Positions 1 through 8,255 are shown, numbered from the stretch's first letter. The stretch is 44,075 bases of DNA from CAIVAT01 sp964455285 (GCA_964455285.1 CAYVVG010000026.1:1-44075); one strand, 5' to 3'. The notes: a model not told the origin generated them from the sequence alone. Numbers and translations are program-made.

Positions 1-276
1 GAAGATATATCAAGCTTTTCAAAGAACATTTAACAAAAACAACGCAACGCTAGTGTTTATATATATGTTATTTTTTGCAAAAATAATAAATATTTAATCT
101 AAATATATTTTTCCGCCCTTATTTTCTTCCCGCCTGGCACCAGGAGGAACGGGCCGGGGGGCCGGAACGGGGAGGCGATATGCAGGTGATGGGGGAAAAG
201 CATCCCGCGGTGGGTTGCCGAAGGGAGCCGGTACGCTTACCGGTTCAACCGGAGCGGTTGTCGCGAAATAATCTCC
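1..276. other. Non-coding left edge: AT-rich tract and GC-rich hairpin-rich tract
   Basis: No convincing gene is seen. Positions 1-115 are very AT-rich and could hold the promoter of a minus-strand gene beginning left of the window, but no clean TAnnTTTG box with a spaced -33 element was found. Positions 120-270 switch abruptly to GC-rich sequence with several small self-complementary units: CCTGGCACCAGG at 133-144, CCGGTACGCTTACCGG at 229-244, and a repeated GGAACGGG near 147 and 165. The open frame across 94-327 on the minus strand has biased proline-rich composition and no domain, so it is not called as a gene. A structured RNA or dispersed repeat is possible, but no known riboswitch consensus was recognised. 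Confidence 0.4.
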
Positions 277-320
277 AAAAAAGAGAAGAGGCGACTCCTT
301 TCGGAACCGCCTCTTCTCTT
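277..320 (-). terminator. Intrinsic terminator after tonB
   Basis: The plus strand shows AAGAGAAGAGGCG (281-293) and its perfect reverse complement CGCCTCTTCTCTT (308-320), giving a 13-bp stem with a 14-nt loop. Read on the minus strand, the stem is followed directly by a run of six T (277-282, partly in the stem). It lies about 40 bp past the tonB stop and is well placed to end the exbB-exbD-exbD-tonB transcript. Confidence 0.85.
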
Positions 321-323
321 GGT

Positions 324-344
324 TCACGCGTCACGTGTCACGCG
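324..344. repeat. 7-bp tandem repeat (CACGYGT)x3
   Basis: Three consecutive heptamers, CACGCGT, CACGTGT and CACGCGT, lie between the terminator and the tonB stop codon. It is one of several phased short tandem repeats in the intergenic spaces of this window. Confidence 0.6.
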
Positions 345-359
345 TCCCGCATTTACTCC

Positions 360-1142
360 TTATTGAAGCGTAAACTTGATGGGCAGGTTGAACTGCACGC
401 GCACGGGTACGCCGCGCTGCTTGCCGGGGATCCACTTGGGCATCGATTTTACCACGCGGATGGCCTCTTCGTCGCAACCGCCGCCGATGCCGCGGAGCAC
501 GCGCACGTCGGAGATCGAGCCGTCGACCTCGACCACGAAGGTCACGAACACCTTTCCCTGGATGCCCAGTTCCTTGGCTTCTTCGGGATACTTGATGTTC
601 TGCTGCAGGAAGGAGATGCGGGCCTCTTCGCCGCCCGGGTATCCGGGCTGCTCTTCGACCACGGTAAAGATCTCTGCCTGCACCGGGGTTTCAATGACTT
701 TGGGGCCCTCGTCTTTCACCTCCACCTCCACCTCTTCGGTGGGCACTTCGGTATTGGTTTTTGCCGACAGGTCGTCCTGCGTGGCAAGACCGGTCTCGAT
801 CGTAGTATCCTCCACCACGATGGGTGCGGTGAATTTCACCTTTTCCACCAGCGCTTCAGGCGGGGGGGGCGGTGGCGGAGGGGGCGGGGCCTCCTCCTGG
901 CGCAGTTCCTTCATTTCCACGCCGACTTCCTTCTCCTTTTCCCTCACGAGCTTGCTTTTGCTCATGTAGGCGTTGATCAGCGGATAGGCGACCGCGATGG
1001 AGAGCAGGAACAGGCCGACGATCATCGAGATCGTCACGTACTTCCTGTACTTTTTTCGCAGGAGGTAGGAACCATATTCCTTGTTACGGTTCTTGAATAC
1101 GATCTCGTCGAGGGGTTCTACACGCTGTGTTTCAATTGACAT
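360..1142 (-). CDS. tonB: Energy transducer TonB
   Basis: TonB couples the proton-motive force harvested by ExbB/ExbD to TonB-dependent outer-membrane transporters. The 260-residue protein has a basic N-terminus with a YGSYLLR motif typical of Bacteroidota TonBs, one membrane helix at about residues 36-57, a ten-proline run at about 86-95 followed by an acidic, valine-rich periplasmic spacer, and a TonB C-terminal domain (about 170-260) with YPEEAKELGIQGKVFV, VDGSISDVRVLRG, DEEAIRVVKSMPKWIPG and a closing LPIKFTLQ. The ATG at 1142 is preferred over one 30 bases upstream because MSIETQ is a natural cytoplasmic start and the extra residues look like leader sequence. It is the last gene of the cluster and is followed by an intrinsic terminator. 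Confidence 0.95.
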   Translation of the reverse strand: MSIETQRVEPLDEIVFKNRNKEYGSYLLRKKYRKYVTISMIVGLFLLSIAVAYPLINAYMSKSKLVREKEKEVGVEMKELRQEEAPPPPPPPPPPEALVEKVKFTAPIVVEDTTIETGLATQDDLSAKTNTEVPTEEVEVEVKDEGPKVIETPVQAEIFTVVEEQPGYPGGEEARISFLQQNIKYPEEAKELGIQGKVFVTFVVEVDGSISDVRVLRGIGGGCDEEAIRVVKSMPKWIPGKQRGVPVRVQFNLPIKFTLQ

Positions 1143-1181
1143 AATCTGTTTTTTAAAAAGTGTGAAACACAAATTCCAATT

Positions 1182-1820
1182 TTATTTCGGAGAGGTCTTC
1201 AGCATCTCGATCTCGACCGCGTTCAGGTCGACAATGGCATAACTGGCAATGTTGCAGATGGCCATTTCGTCGATGATGTTGACGATGTCCTTGTACTTCG
1301 CCTTTTCATCCGCCTTGATCAGGACGATGGGACCGTGTTTGTCCTCTTTCTTCATCCTCTTGATCTCGTTGTCGGCGGTAGTGTCTGCCACCACGAATTT
1401 ACCTTTTACCCGGTCTTCGCGGTATTGGGCGATCTTGCTGAAAAGGTCCCGGTTTTTGAAGAGCAGGACCTTGCGGATCCCGTCTTTGCTGAAGTCGGTT
1501 TTTACCAGCGTAGGAAGGGGCGGTTTTTTCGGATCTGCCATTCCCATGTAGTAATAAACCTTGTCTTCGCCGGTGAGCAGAATATTCAGTGTACGGATGG
1601 CAGCGATCTGCGGAGCGTCCTTGGGCTGGTCGGTTTTATCCTTTTCCGGCATGGTGATCACCATAACCTTGGGCTTGCTGAACGCAGTCGTAAGCATGAA
1701 GAAAGTGATCAGCAGGCACATCAGGTCGACCATGGGGGTCATGTCGATGCGTGTGCTGTGCTTCTTCGGCCGTCGCTTACCTCCCTTTTTCCCTTTATCC
1801 TCAACAATTAATTCAGCCAT
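1182..1820 (-). CDS. exbD: Biopolymer transporter ExbD (first copy, tonB-proximal)
   Basis: This is an ExbD/TolR-family proton-channel partner of ExbB. It has a basic cytoplasmic N-terminus, then a single membrane helix (about 27-47) starting with the family motif DMTPMVDLMCLLITFFML. Asp32 matches the essential protonatable aspartate of ExbD. The periplasmic part (about 50-212) ends with the typical VLIKADEKAKYKDIVNIIDEM strand-helix pattern. At 212 residues it is much longer than enterobacterial ExbD (about 140), with an insertion of about 60 residues in the periplasmic domain, as is common in Bacteroidota. It lies 30 bp after the second exbD and 39 bp before tonB on the same strand. Confidence 0.93.
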   Translation of the reverse strand: MAELIVEDKGKKGGKRRPKKHSTRIDMTPMVDLMCLLITFFMLTTAFSKPKVMVITMPEKDKTDQPKDAPQIAAIRTLNILLTGEDKVYYYMGMADPKKPPLPTLVKTDFSKDGIRKVLLFKNRDLFSKIAQYREDRVKGKFVVADTTADNEIKRMKKEDKHGPIVLIKADEKAKYKDIVNIIDEMAICNIASYAIVDLNAVEIEMLKTSPK

Positions 1821-1850
1821 GTTGATTAATATTAAGTATGAAAATCACCA

Positions 1851-2492
1851 TTATTCGCTGGTCGGAACATCCTTCAGCAGGACCTCTTCCTTCACCAGGT
1901 TGGTTACGAGATTGAATTTGTTGACCTTGTTATCCTGGAGCAGGTCCATGACCTTTTTCACAACCATATAGGGAGTTTCGGCATCGGCTTTGAGCGCAAC
2001 TTCCGCTCCCGGGTTCGTCAGGCGTGCCATACGGACCCACCAGGCCAGCTGGTTGTCGATCGAATCGGTCGGAACGCCGGTCTGTAACTTATCCCGTTCT
2101 TTGGTTTCGACGGTGTTGATCCAGGCCTTGAAGTTCTTCATCGGCATCCCGAAGGCGGCCAGTTTTTCGAACTTGCTGAGTTCCTGCGGAGTGAAGGTGA
2201 TCTTGTACTGTTCACCCATTTTTTGCAGCAACTTGGTGCGGAAATGGGTGGAGGTGTCTTTCCCGTTGTCGATGTTGAAAAAGACAAGACTGTCCTTGGA
2301 GATCAGGATCGTCATGATGTCGTTGTCCGGCGCCTGCTTCTCCGAGATGGAGCTGGGTGCCGCGATCGGCGTCACTTCGGAAGGACGGAACGAGGCGGTC
2401 AGCAGCAGGAAGATGAGGAGCACGGAGAACAGGTCCACCATCGGGGTCATGTCGATGTGCGGTGTCCTTACCGGCGGTTTTATTTTTGGCAT
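1851..2492 (-). CDS. exbD: Biopolymer transporter ExbD (second copy, exbB-proximal)
   Basis: A second ExbD/TolR-family subunit of 213 residues. Its N-terminus reads HIDMTPMVDLFSVLLIFLLL, with Asp20 in the place of the essential channel aspartate, followed by one membrane helix (about 19-38). The periplasmic domain ends with VALKADAETPYMVVKKVMDLL, the ExbD C-terminal pattern. It is clearly diverged from the neighbouring ExbD, sharing little beyond the helix and the terminal motif, so the two probably form a heteromeric pair rather than redundant copies. Tandem unlike exbD genes between exbB and tonB are a recurrent Bacteroidota arrangement. Confidence 0.92.
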   Translation of the reverse strand: MPKIKPPVRTPHIDMTPMVDLFSVLLIFLLLTASFRPSEVTPIAAPSSISEKQAPDNDIMTILISKDSLVFFNIDNGKDTSTHFRTKLLQKMGEQYKITFTPQELSKFEKLAAFGMPMKNFKAWINTVETKERDKLQTGVPTDSIDNQLAWWVRMARLTNPGAEVALKADAETPYMVVKKVMDLLQDNKVNKFNLVTNLVKEEVLLKDVPTSE

Positions 2493-2558
2493 GGTATTCT
2501 GGTTTTAAATGATAAATACACAACAAGATGTACTTAATAAGTGGGGATGCCAAAAATA

Positions 2559-3380
2559 TTACTTGGTAGAGGCTGCAAATGACTGCACAAGGCTGAATCC
2601 GGCTTCGTCAATTTTGTAGGTGAAACTGTCGATCTGGGTTGAAAATGAGTTGTAAAGAACGATGGCGAGCAGTGAGCCGGCAATACCGAAGGCGGTGTTG
2701 ATAAGGGCTTCGGAGATACCGGTAGCCAGTGCGAGGGCATCGGGTGCGCCGGCCTGGGCGAGGGCACCGAATGCGCGGATCATCCCGAGCACGGTCCCGA
2801 GCAGACCGATCAGCACGGAGATGGAGGCGATGGTCGAAAGGATGACCAGGTTCCGGGAAAGCATCGGCAGTTCGAGGGCAGTCGCCTCTTCAAACTCTTT
2901 CTGAAGCGCCAGGATCTTCTGATCTTTCACCAGGTTGGGGTCCTTCTGAAGCGCGCGGTAACGGAGCAGTCCGGCTTTCATGACATTGGCCAGCGAACCT
3001 CTCTGTTTGTCGCAGGCGGTAATGGCATCCTCGATTTTATCATTGTCGAGGAGGTTCTGGAGGTTCTTCACGAATACATTGATCCGGCCCTTTCCTCTGG
3101 CCCGGGTAATGGTGATGAAGCGCTCGACCGAAAACACGACCAGGATCAGGTTGACCATCATGAGCAGGGGCACGATCATCCCGCCCTTATAGATCATTCC
3201 CAGGTAGTTGCCGGGCAACGGGGTTCCTTCGGGGTTGTTTCCTTCAAAGTTGATGGGGTTTCCCATGATGTACTTGTAAACCACCCAGGCAACAATGAAT
3301 GAAACGACCATTGCGACCAGCGTAAATGTCGACCGTAAGGCTTCACCGAGGGTTCCGCCTTTGTTAGTGTTCTTGCTCAT
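2559..3380 (-). CDS. exbB: MotA/TolQ/ExbB proton channel protein
   Basis: ExbB forms the inner-membrane pore complex that, with ExbD, uses proton flow to energise TonB. The 273-residue protein has helices at about 17-37, 68-86, 177-203 and 222-244. Family signatures are GLLGTVLGMIRAF (192-204) and ISEALINTAFGIAGS (222-236), which flank the proton path. The helix near the N-terminus, before the standard three, is an addition often seen in Bacteroidota. It is the first gene after an internal promoter at 3442-3472, so exbB-exbD-exbD-tonB can be transcribed separately from the upstream pstS-like and TPR genes. Confidence 0.94.
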   Translation of the reverse strand: MSKNTNKGGTLGEALRSTFTLVAMVVSFIVAWVVYKYIMGNPINFEGNNPEGTPLPGNYLGMIYKGGMIVPLLMMVNLILVVFSVERFITITRARGKGRINVFVKNLQNLLDNDKIEDAITACDKQRGSLANVMKAGLLRYRALQKDPNLVKDQKILALQKEFEEATALELPMLSRNLVILSTIASISVLIGLLGTVLGMIRAFGALAQAGAPDALALATGISEALINTAFGIAGSLLAIVLYNSFSTQIDSFTYKIDEAGFSLVQSFAASTK

Positions 3381-3441
3381 CGGTAAATTGTTTTAGATTA
3401 TAAAATGAATTAATTAAAGGATTTTCAATTCATCAGGCCGG

Positions 3442-3472
3442 CAAAGGTATGAAAGTTCAGCCTGAATTCAAA
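3442..3472 (-). promoter_or_regulatory. Bacteroidota-type promoter for exbB
   Basis: On the minus strand TTTG (3469-3472) is followed, after exactly 19 bases, by TACCTTTG (3442-3449). This matches the Bacteroidota vegetative promoter consensus (TTTG, 19-20 bases, TAnnTTTG). It sits in the 99-bp gap between the TPR gene and exbB and would start RNA about 55 bases before the exbB ATG. Confidence 0.7.
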
Positions 3473-3479
3473 TACCCGG

Positions 3480-5192
3480 TTATTTAACTTTCTGACGCAG
3501 CAGATCGATCACCGGCTTCACCATGGTCACCTTTTCGTCGTTGGGGTTGACCACGGTCATCCGTAGGTAAAAATCGAGGGCCTTCTGTGCCTCCTCTTTG
3601 TTCTTCTGATCCATCGAGTACTGGCTGAAATGATAATAGGCCAGGTAATCGAAAGCCTCGAAGCGGTCTTTCATGTATTTCACGGTGTCAATCTGTGTCT
3701 TCTCCAGGATGGCCAGGTACACCGGCACGGCGAAACCGGTCTTGTTGAATCCCTTGGGATCCTTTTCGTCGAGGTTCGACTTCGCCCGGGCGCGCCAGGA
3801 GAACCCGGGGATGTATTCGGGCTGGGCCAGGTTGAACATAGCCAGGTTGGTATCGGCCTTCGTATAGTCTCCCAGGCTGTAGTACACCTTCCCCAGGTTG
3901 TAATGATCCATGGGAATGGTTTTTTTCAGCCCTACCTTCATTTCGTACAGATCACGGGCCTTGTCATATTTCTTCACCTTGGTCCAGCAGAGGGCCGCTT
4001 CCGAGATGATATCGGCCTTGGCGGTATCCATGGCATACGACTTCATCATGAATTCGGGGGCGAGCGAATCCTGTTTCAGCTTGGCCAGCGACCGGCCGTA
4101 ATAGGCGTAATCGAGCGCCCGGATCTTGTCGGGGCGGGCTTTGGCGACGAAGGTCCTGATGTATTCCAGCCCCTTGTCGTACTGCTGGGTCTCGAAGTAG
4201 GAATAGGCCAGGGCGCGGTTCACGTCGTTGTCGTCGGTATCCACCTTCTTGATCTCGTTGAGCTGGATGATCGCTTCGTTGTAGTCTTTGAGCTCGATCA
4301 GGGTGTTGACATACTGCTTGCGCGCGGCGGTGTTGCGCGAAAGCTCCAGGAACCGCTGGAAGTTCTTCTTGGCCTCTTCGGGGCGGCCGGCGCGCGACAG
4401 CAGCGACCCCAGCTCCCGGTAGGCCGGGGCAAAAGTGGAATCGATCTTCACCGCCTCCTGGTAATAGTTCAGCGCCGTGGTGTACTGGCGGGCGCGCAGC
4501 CACAACTGTCCGATCCGGAGGGTGGCTTCCGGCGAGGCCGGGGCAAGCACTTTGGCCTGGTTGTAGTTCGATATGGCTTTTGATCCGTCGTTCAGCAGGT
4601 AGAAATACACGTCGCCGCGTACGATATACAGCTCCGGGTTTTTCGGGTCGAGCTTCTCGGCGCGGCGGAGGTAGTCGAACGCGCTGGTGGTGTCGCGATG
4701 GCTCGCAACGACAAAGGTTTCGGCGAGCTGGATCAGGACCACAGCCTGGCGGGCGGGGTCCATTTTGATCGCTTTGTTCGCCCTGGAGGGGAGCAGGGCC
4801 CTTGCTTTTTCAAACTCGGTGCTGGCACCGGTGTAGTCTTTCATGATCAGTTTCAGCCCGCCGGTCCCGACCAGGTTCAGCGGGTTCGCGGGATCCTGCC
4901 GGAGTCCCGTCTCATAGATCGCCAGGGCGGAATCGGCCTTTTCCTTAAAAGATACATTCAGTGTATCGGAATAATATTTCTCGAGGCAGTTGCGTCCGTA
5001 ATAAAAATAGAGATCTCCGTTGGCCGGCTCCTGGGCGATCAGTTTTTTGAACATCGAAGCGGCTGAGGAGAACTGTTCGCTTTTGGTGAGCTTGATGGCG
5101 CTGTTCAGATCCTGTGCATAAGTGCGGGCGAGAAAAGGAACGAACAGCAACAATCCCATGCAGACACCGGCTTTCTTTGTAACGCTTGACAT
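3480..5192 (-). CDS. Periplasmic TPR-repeat protein of the TonB cluster
   Basis: A 570-residue exported protein with a Sec signal peptide (about 1-26, ending RTYA before QDLN) and tetratricopeptide repeats through most of its length (about 30-490), for example LYFYYGRNCLEKYY, PELYIVRGDVYFYLL and DHYNLGKVYYSLGDYTKAD. TPR arrays are protein-binding scaffolds, so it probably holds partners in the periplasm. It begins 20 bp after the pstS-like gene on the same strand and lies directly before exbB, which suggests a role in the TonB-ExbBD machinery. It has no lipobox and no T9SS tail. The precise function cannot be read from the sequence. Confidence 0.85.
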   Translation of the reverse strand: MSSVTKKAGVCMGLLLFVPFLARTYAQDLNSAIKLTKSEQFSSAASMFKKLIAQEPANGDLYFYYGRNCLEKYYSDTLNVSFKEKADSALAIYETGLRQDPANPLNLVGTGGLKLIMKDYTGASTEFEKARALLPSRANKAIKMDPARQAVVLIQLAETFVVASHRDTTSAFDYLRRAEKLDPKNPELYIVRGDVYFYLLNDGSKAISNYNQAKVLAPASPEATLRIGQLWLRARQYTTALNYYQEAVKIDSTFAPAYRELGSLLSRAGRPEEAKKNFQRFLELSRNTAARKQYVNTLIELKDYNEAIIQLNEIKKVDTDDNDVNRALAYSYFETQQYDKGLEYIRTFVAKARPDKIRALDYAYYGRSLAKLKQDSLAPEFMMKSYAMDTAKADIISEAALCWTKVKKYDKARDLYEMKVGLKKTIPMDHYNLGKVYYSLGDYTKADTNLAMFNLAQPEYIPGFSWRARAKSNLDEKDPKGFNKTGFAVPVYLAILEKTQIDTVKYMKDRFEAFDYLAYYHFSQYSMDQKNKEEAQKALDFYLRMTVVNPNDEKVTMVKPVIDLLRQKVK

Positions 5193-5212
5193 ATCGAAAT
5201 CTCCTCTGTTAG

Positions 5213-6181
5213 TTAGTGTTTCAATTCAACTATGCGGACGGGCATGGCCGCGGGGACCATTCCCGAGCGAAGTACGATGAGCTGACCCTTCTCGCCGGCG
5301 ATGAACGACGAGAAACCGTAGGCAAGTCCGGTATAGGGCTGTCGATTGATGCAAAACACCTCGCGGGTGAATGGGTAGGATCCATCGGCAATATAGGCCT
5401 GGAACGGCTGGTAATAGCGGGTGGCCGGATCGATCTCTCCCTCTGGCGAAATTCCCGCCACCTGGATCCGTTTCAGGAAGTCGTGCGAAACCGTGTCGGC
5501 CGGGTCGCTGATCCAGTTCACGCCCACCACGCCGATGGCGTTCTTGTGTTGTTCGACATAGCGGATGACCTCGGCGTTGTTGTTCGCGGCCATGCAGGTG
5601 GACGGGAAAGAGTCGATGGCAAACCTTTCGCGGAAATAGCGGGGATTCGACGATTTAAAGTGATCGAAAACGACCACGATATCCTGCAGCTGTGACTTTT
5701 TATTGATCTGATCCCAACGGGTGATCTTCCCCTGGAAAATTCCCTGAATGGTCCCGAACAGGAAGGTTGAATCGGGATTTTCGTTGTTCACGATCAGCGC
5801 GATGGCATCGAGGGCCACTTTGGTGACTTTCGGGATGTAATTGCGTTCGCGCAGGTAGGCTACCTGGTCGTCGCTCAGGTTGCGGCTGACGATGATCAGC
5901 GGAACCGAATCGTTCATGAAATCGTTGATCACCTCCGCTTCCGGCCTGAAAACCGTGTCGATGTCAGCATACTTGTACATGGTCTCAAATGTAAAGCGCT
6001 CCGCCTCGACCAGCAACCGGTAGGATTCATCGACCCCCACCCGGATCTTTCCGGCGGTGGGCGTGTCGGTTGTTTTCTTATCCCCCGGTCCTCCGCAGGC
6101 GGTTGCCAGTATGACCAGCAAAATCCCTGCCAACCCGGCCGGAACCAGGGTGCTTTTTTTGCTGTTTTTCATGGCTTTCAT
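5213..6181 (-). CDS. PstS-like phosphate-binding family lipoprotein
   Basis: A substrate-binding protein of the PstS family. The N-terminus has a hydrophobic signal ending in LATAC, a plausible lipobox, so it is probably an anchored lipoprotein. The body follows the PBP-like plan: IRVGVDESYRLLVEAE near the start, SVPLIIVSRNLSD, FGTIQGIFQGKITRWDQI (the domain-crossover region), NAEVIRYVEQHKNAIGVVGVNW, and a closing region with YPFTREVFCI. The first upstream ATG (6214) falls inside the predicted -7 promoter box, so the start is more likely at 6181 or 6172. No pstC, pstA or pstB lies nearby; instead it leads into a TPR gene and exbB/exbD/tonB, so phosphate import by an ABC transporter is not supported by context. 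Confidence 0.82.
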   Translation of the reverse strand: MKAMKNSKKSTLVPAGLAGILLVILATACGGPGDKKTTDTPTAGKIRVGVDESYRLLVEAERFTFETMYKYADIDTVFRPEAEVINDFMNDSVPLIIVSRNLSDDQVAYLRERNYIPKVTKVALDAIALIVNNENPDSTFLFGTIQGIFQGKITRWDQINKKSQLQDIVVVFDHFKSSNPRYFRERFAIDSFPSTCMAANNNAEVIRYVEQHKNAIGVVGVNWISDPADTVSHDFLKRIQVAGISPEGEIDPATRYYQPFQAYIADGSYPFTREVFCINRQPYTGLAYGFSSFIAGEKGQLIVLRSGMVPAAMPVRIVELKH

Positions 6182-6213
6182 GCTTAAAATCAACGGTTTC
6201 TTGAGAAAGAACA

Positions 6214-6247
6214 CAAATTTAAGAATTTTATTATTGCGGCTTTCAAA
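6214..6247 (-). promoter_or_regulatory. Putative promoter of the pstS-like/TPR operon
   Basis: Minus-strand TAAATTTG (6214-6221) fits the TAnnTTTG -7 box; TTTG (6244-6247) lies 22 bases upstream, slightly longer than the usual 19-20. Placement in the gap after the nuo-linked small genes supports a new transcription unit. Confidence 0.5.
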
Positions 6248-6296
6248 TAATCGGTAAAAAAGGTGGGAATAACGGGGAATAGGGCGGCATTCCTGT

Positions 6297-6506
6297 TCAA
6301 TCGTCCGATGAATCGTCCGATTCCCGGTGTTTGGTCCAGAGACGGGCCATCCGGAAGGCTCCGTAGAGAAAAAGAAAAACGGCGAAGATCACACGGATCT
6401 CCCGGGAAAGGTGCTGCATGCGGGGGCTGACGAGCACAAACACGCCGAGGGCGAAATAGAGCAGGATGACCGCCCCGGAAAACCAGGTGGTGAATTTTTT
6501 CATCAT
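6297..6506 (-). CDS. Small two-helix membrane protein at the end of the nuo operon
   Basis: A 69-residue protein from the ATG at 6506, which overlaps the preceding stop as ATGATGA; a longer frame to 6551 would run deep into the upstream gene and is less likely. Two hydrophobic segments are visible: FSGAVILLYFALGVFVLV (about 7-25) and IRVIFAVFLFLYGAFRMARL (about 37-56), followed by a polar tail DSDDSSDD-like in character. No family was recognised. The 4-bp overlap means it is translationally coupled to the 110-residue gene before it, which itself follows nuoN by 10 bp. It may be a lineage-specific accessory to complex I or just carried with it. Confidence 0.7.
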   Translation of the reverse strand: MMKKFTTWFSGAVILLYFALGVFVLVSPRMQHLSREIRVIFAVFLFLYGAFRMARLWTKHRESDDSSDD

Positions 6507-6835
6507 CCGCGTTCGAAACGCCAGTAAGGAAGGGCCTGATCGCCCTGCCACTGGTTCCAGTGAGCGGGCGTTACGGTCATGCCGTCTTTACGGCGAAGCT
6601 TCTTCTCATAAATCAGCACCACGGGCAGGACAAGAATATCCGTGATCCCGATCACAAAGGTGCCTGGCTCGGTTCCGTCCTTGGCCTTTTCCTTCTCCAT
6701 TTTCACCTCATACCCGTTGAAGGCCAGGATATCTTTAATAAAGGCCGCCCGTTCGGGGGAAACCCCGGTTTCGACTACGGAGCAGCGGGCGCCTTCGATC
6801 TCGGCGATCGTGTGTTTTCCTTTTAACATTGCCAT
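6503..6835 (-). CDS. Conserved-looking hypothetical protein downstream of nuoN
   Basis: A soluble protein of 110 residues (108 from the in-frame ATG at 6829). It alternates predicted strands and helices: HTIAEIEGARCSVVETGV, then PERAAFIKDILAFNGYEVKM, then TFVIGITDILVLPVVLIYEK, ending WNQWQGDQALPYWRFERG. There is no signal peptide, cysteine cluster or nucleotide motif. The helix-strand order after SPERAAFIKDILAFNGYEV would fit a small alpha/beta ligand or protein-binding fold, but that is inference. It starts 10 bp after nuoN and overlaps the next small membrane gene, so it belongs to the nuo transcript. Function unknown. Confidence 0.75.
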   Translation of the reverse strand: MAMLKGKHTIAEIEGARCSVVETGVSPERAAFIKDILAFNGYEVKMEKEKAKDGTEPGTFVIGITDILVLPVVLIYEKKLRRKDGMTVTPAHWNQWQGDQALPYWRFERG

Positions 6836-6845
6836 GTTGAATATT

Positions 6846-8255
6846 TTAATACAACCCGAAGCTCAGGTTGAAGATCATCTCGTAGATTATACTGGCAAAC
6901 CCTACAGCGGCAATACCTGCCACACAAAGGAGCAGCCCGAGTCGGGTGTAATTGTCGGAGCGGAACCGGGCAATGGGCATGTCGCTGCGGTTGAGCAGCA
7001 TGGCCTTGATCACCAGCAGGTAATAATAGAGCGAGATGATGGTGTTGATCAGGGCGATCAGGGTAAGAATGTAATAGCCCTGGTTGACCGCGGCGGTGAA
7101 CAGGAAGAACTTTCCGAAGAAGCCGGCCAGCGGGGGAATTCCTGCCAGGGAGAAGAGAGCCAGCATCATCACCAGGCTGAGGTTGGGATTGGTGCGGTAG
7201 AGTCCGTCGTAATCGCTGATGTTCTCTTTCCCGGTGCGGTTCGAAATGATACCGACCACGCCGAAGGCTCCCAGGTTGGAGAAGATGTAAACCAGGGCAA
7301 AATAGACCACCGTGGTCATCCCGAGCTGGCTTTGCCCGATGACGCCAAGGAGGATGAACCCGGCCTGGGCGATCGACGAAAAGGCAAGGAATCGCTTGAG
7401 ATTCTGCTGCCGCATGGCGAAAAGGTTACCAACCGTGATGGTGAGGATGATGATCACATAGAGCAGGTCGCTCCACATGACGGCGATCTTGGTGAAAACG
7501 GTGTACAGGATGAGCGTGAAGATGAAGACGGCCGCTCCTTTGGAAATGACAGAGAGGTAGGAGGTTACATTCACCGGGGCCCCTTCGTACACGTCGGCGG
7601 TCCAAAGGTGGAAGGGCACCAGCGAGATCTTGAAAGCCATGCCCGAGAAGAAGAAGATGAAGGCAAGCACCTGCAGCGGGGCGCCGGTGATGAGGGGGGC
7701 CACATCCCTGAAATACATGGTCCCGGTCGTTCCGTAGATCAGGGAGAGACCGAAAAGCAATACGCCCGACGAAAGGGCGGAGATGAAGATGAGCTTGACG
7801 CCCGCCTCGGCCGATCGCTCCTTCATGCGTTCGTAGGCGGCCAGAGCGGCCACGGGAATGGTGGCCAGTTCAAGGCCGATGTAGAACATGAGAAAATCGC
7901 CCGAAGAGATCATGTAGTTCATCCCGATCAGCGTAGATAGCATGAGGATGAAAAACTCGCTGATCCTGTCCTGGTTCTGGGGCTGCTTCAGCCAATCGAC
8001 CGACTGGATGAAGACGATCAGCACCCCGATGTTCAGGATGTTCTTCATCATCATGGTCAGCCGTGTTGACTGGTACATTCCGCCGAATAGCTCTCCGGGG
8101 GTTCCGGGGAAGAGCCCCGCCACCGTCACCCCGGTCATCATCAGGATCGCCGGGAGGATGATCTTCTGTTTCCGGCTGCCGGGCAAAAAGATCTCGACGA
8201 TCAGCAAAATCACCGTGATCGCGATCAGCAGCAGTTCTTGTCTCATTATCAGCAT
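6846..8255 (-). CDS. nuoN: NADH-quinone oxidoreductase subunit N
   Basis: NuoN is one of three antiporter-like membrane subunits that move protons in complex I. The 469-residue protein is hydrophobic throughout, with about 13-14 membrane helices. Key residues are visible: Glu129 in FYIGLELATIPVAAL (helix 5 glutamate), Lys209 and His216 in FKISLVPFHLWTADVYEGAP (helix 7 lysine and the broken-helix loop). An ATG three codons in (8246) is an alternative start. It is separated from nuoM by 141 bp containing palindromic repeats, the largest spacer but one in the operon. Confidence 0.95.
   Translation of the reverse strand: MLIMRQELLLIAITVILLIVEIFLPGSRKQKIILPAILMMTGVTVAGLFPGTPGELFGGMYQSTRLTMMMKNILNIGVLIVFIQSVDWLKQPQNQDRISEFFILMLSTLIGMNYMISSGDFLMFYIGLELATIPVAALAAYERMKERSAEAGVKLIFISALSSGVLLFGLSLIYGTTGTMYFRDVAPLITGAPLQVLAFIFFFSGMAFKISLVPFHLWTADVYEGAPVNVTSYLSVISKGAAVFIFTLILYTVFTKIAVMWSDLLYVIIILTITVGNLFAMRQQNLKRFLAFSSIAQAGFILLGVIGQSQLGMTTVVYFALVYIFSNLGAFGVVGIISNRTGKENISDYDGLYRTNPNLSLVMMLALFSLAGIPPLAGFFGKFFLFTAAVNQGYYILTLIALINTIISLYYYLLVIKAMLLNRSDMPIARFRSDNYTRLGLLLCVAGIAAVGFASIIYEMIFNLSFGLY

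Noticed and set aside
94..327. Small proline-rich minus-strand frame
   Set aside because: Biased composition caused by GC-rich palindromic DNA; overlaps the intrinsic terminator; no plausible start region.
180..1139. Long plus-strand open frame across tonB
   Set aside because: It is the antisense shadow of tonB, with histidine- and leucine-rich low-complexity composition and no domain.
3630..4583. Plus-strand open frame across the TPR gene
   Set aside because: Antisense of a GC-rich coding region; no start context, no domain.
5213..6181. Complete high-affinity phosphate transporter
   Set aside because: Only a PstS-like protein is present; no permease or ATPase gene is adjacent.
6276..6293. 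Intrinsic terminator after the small nuo-linked gene
   Set aside because: GGAAT/ATTCC gives only a 5-bp stem and the T-run is separated from it by about 14 bases; too weak to call.
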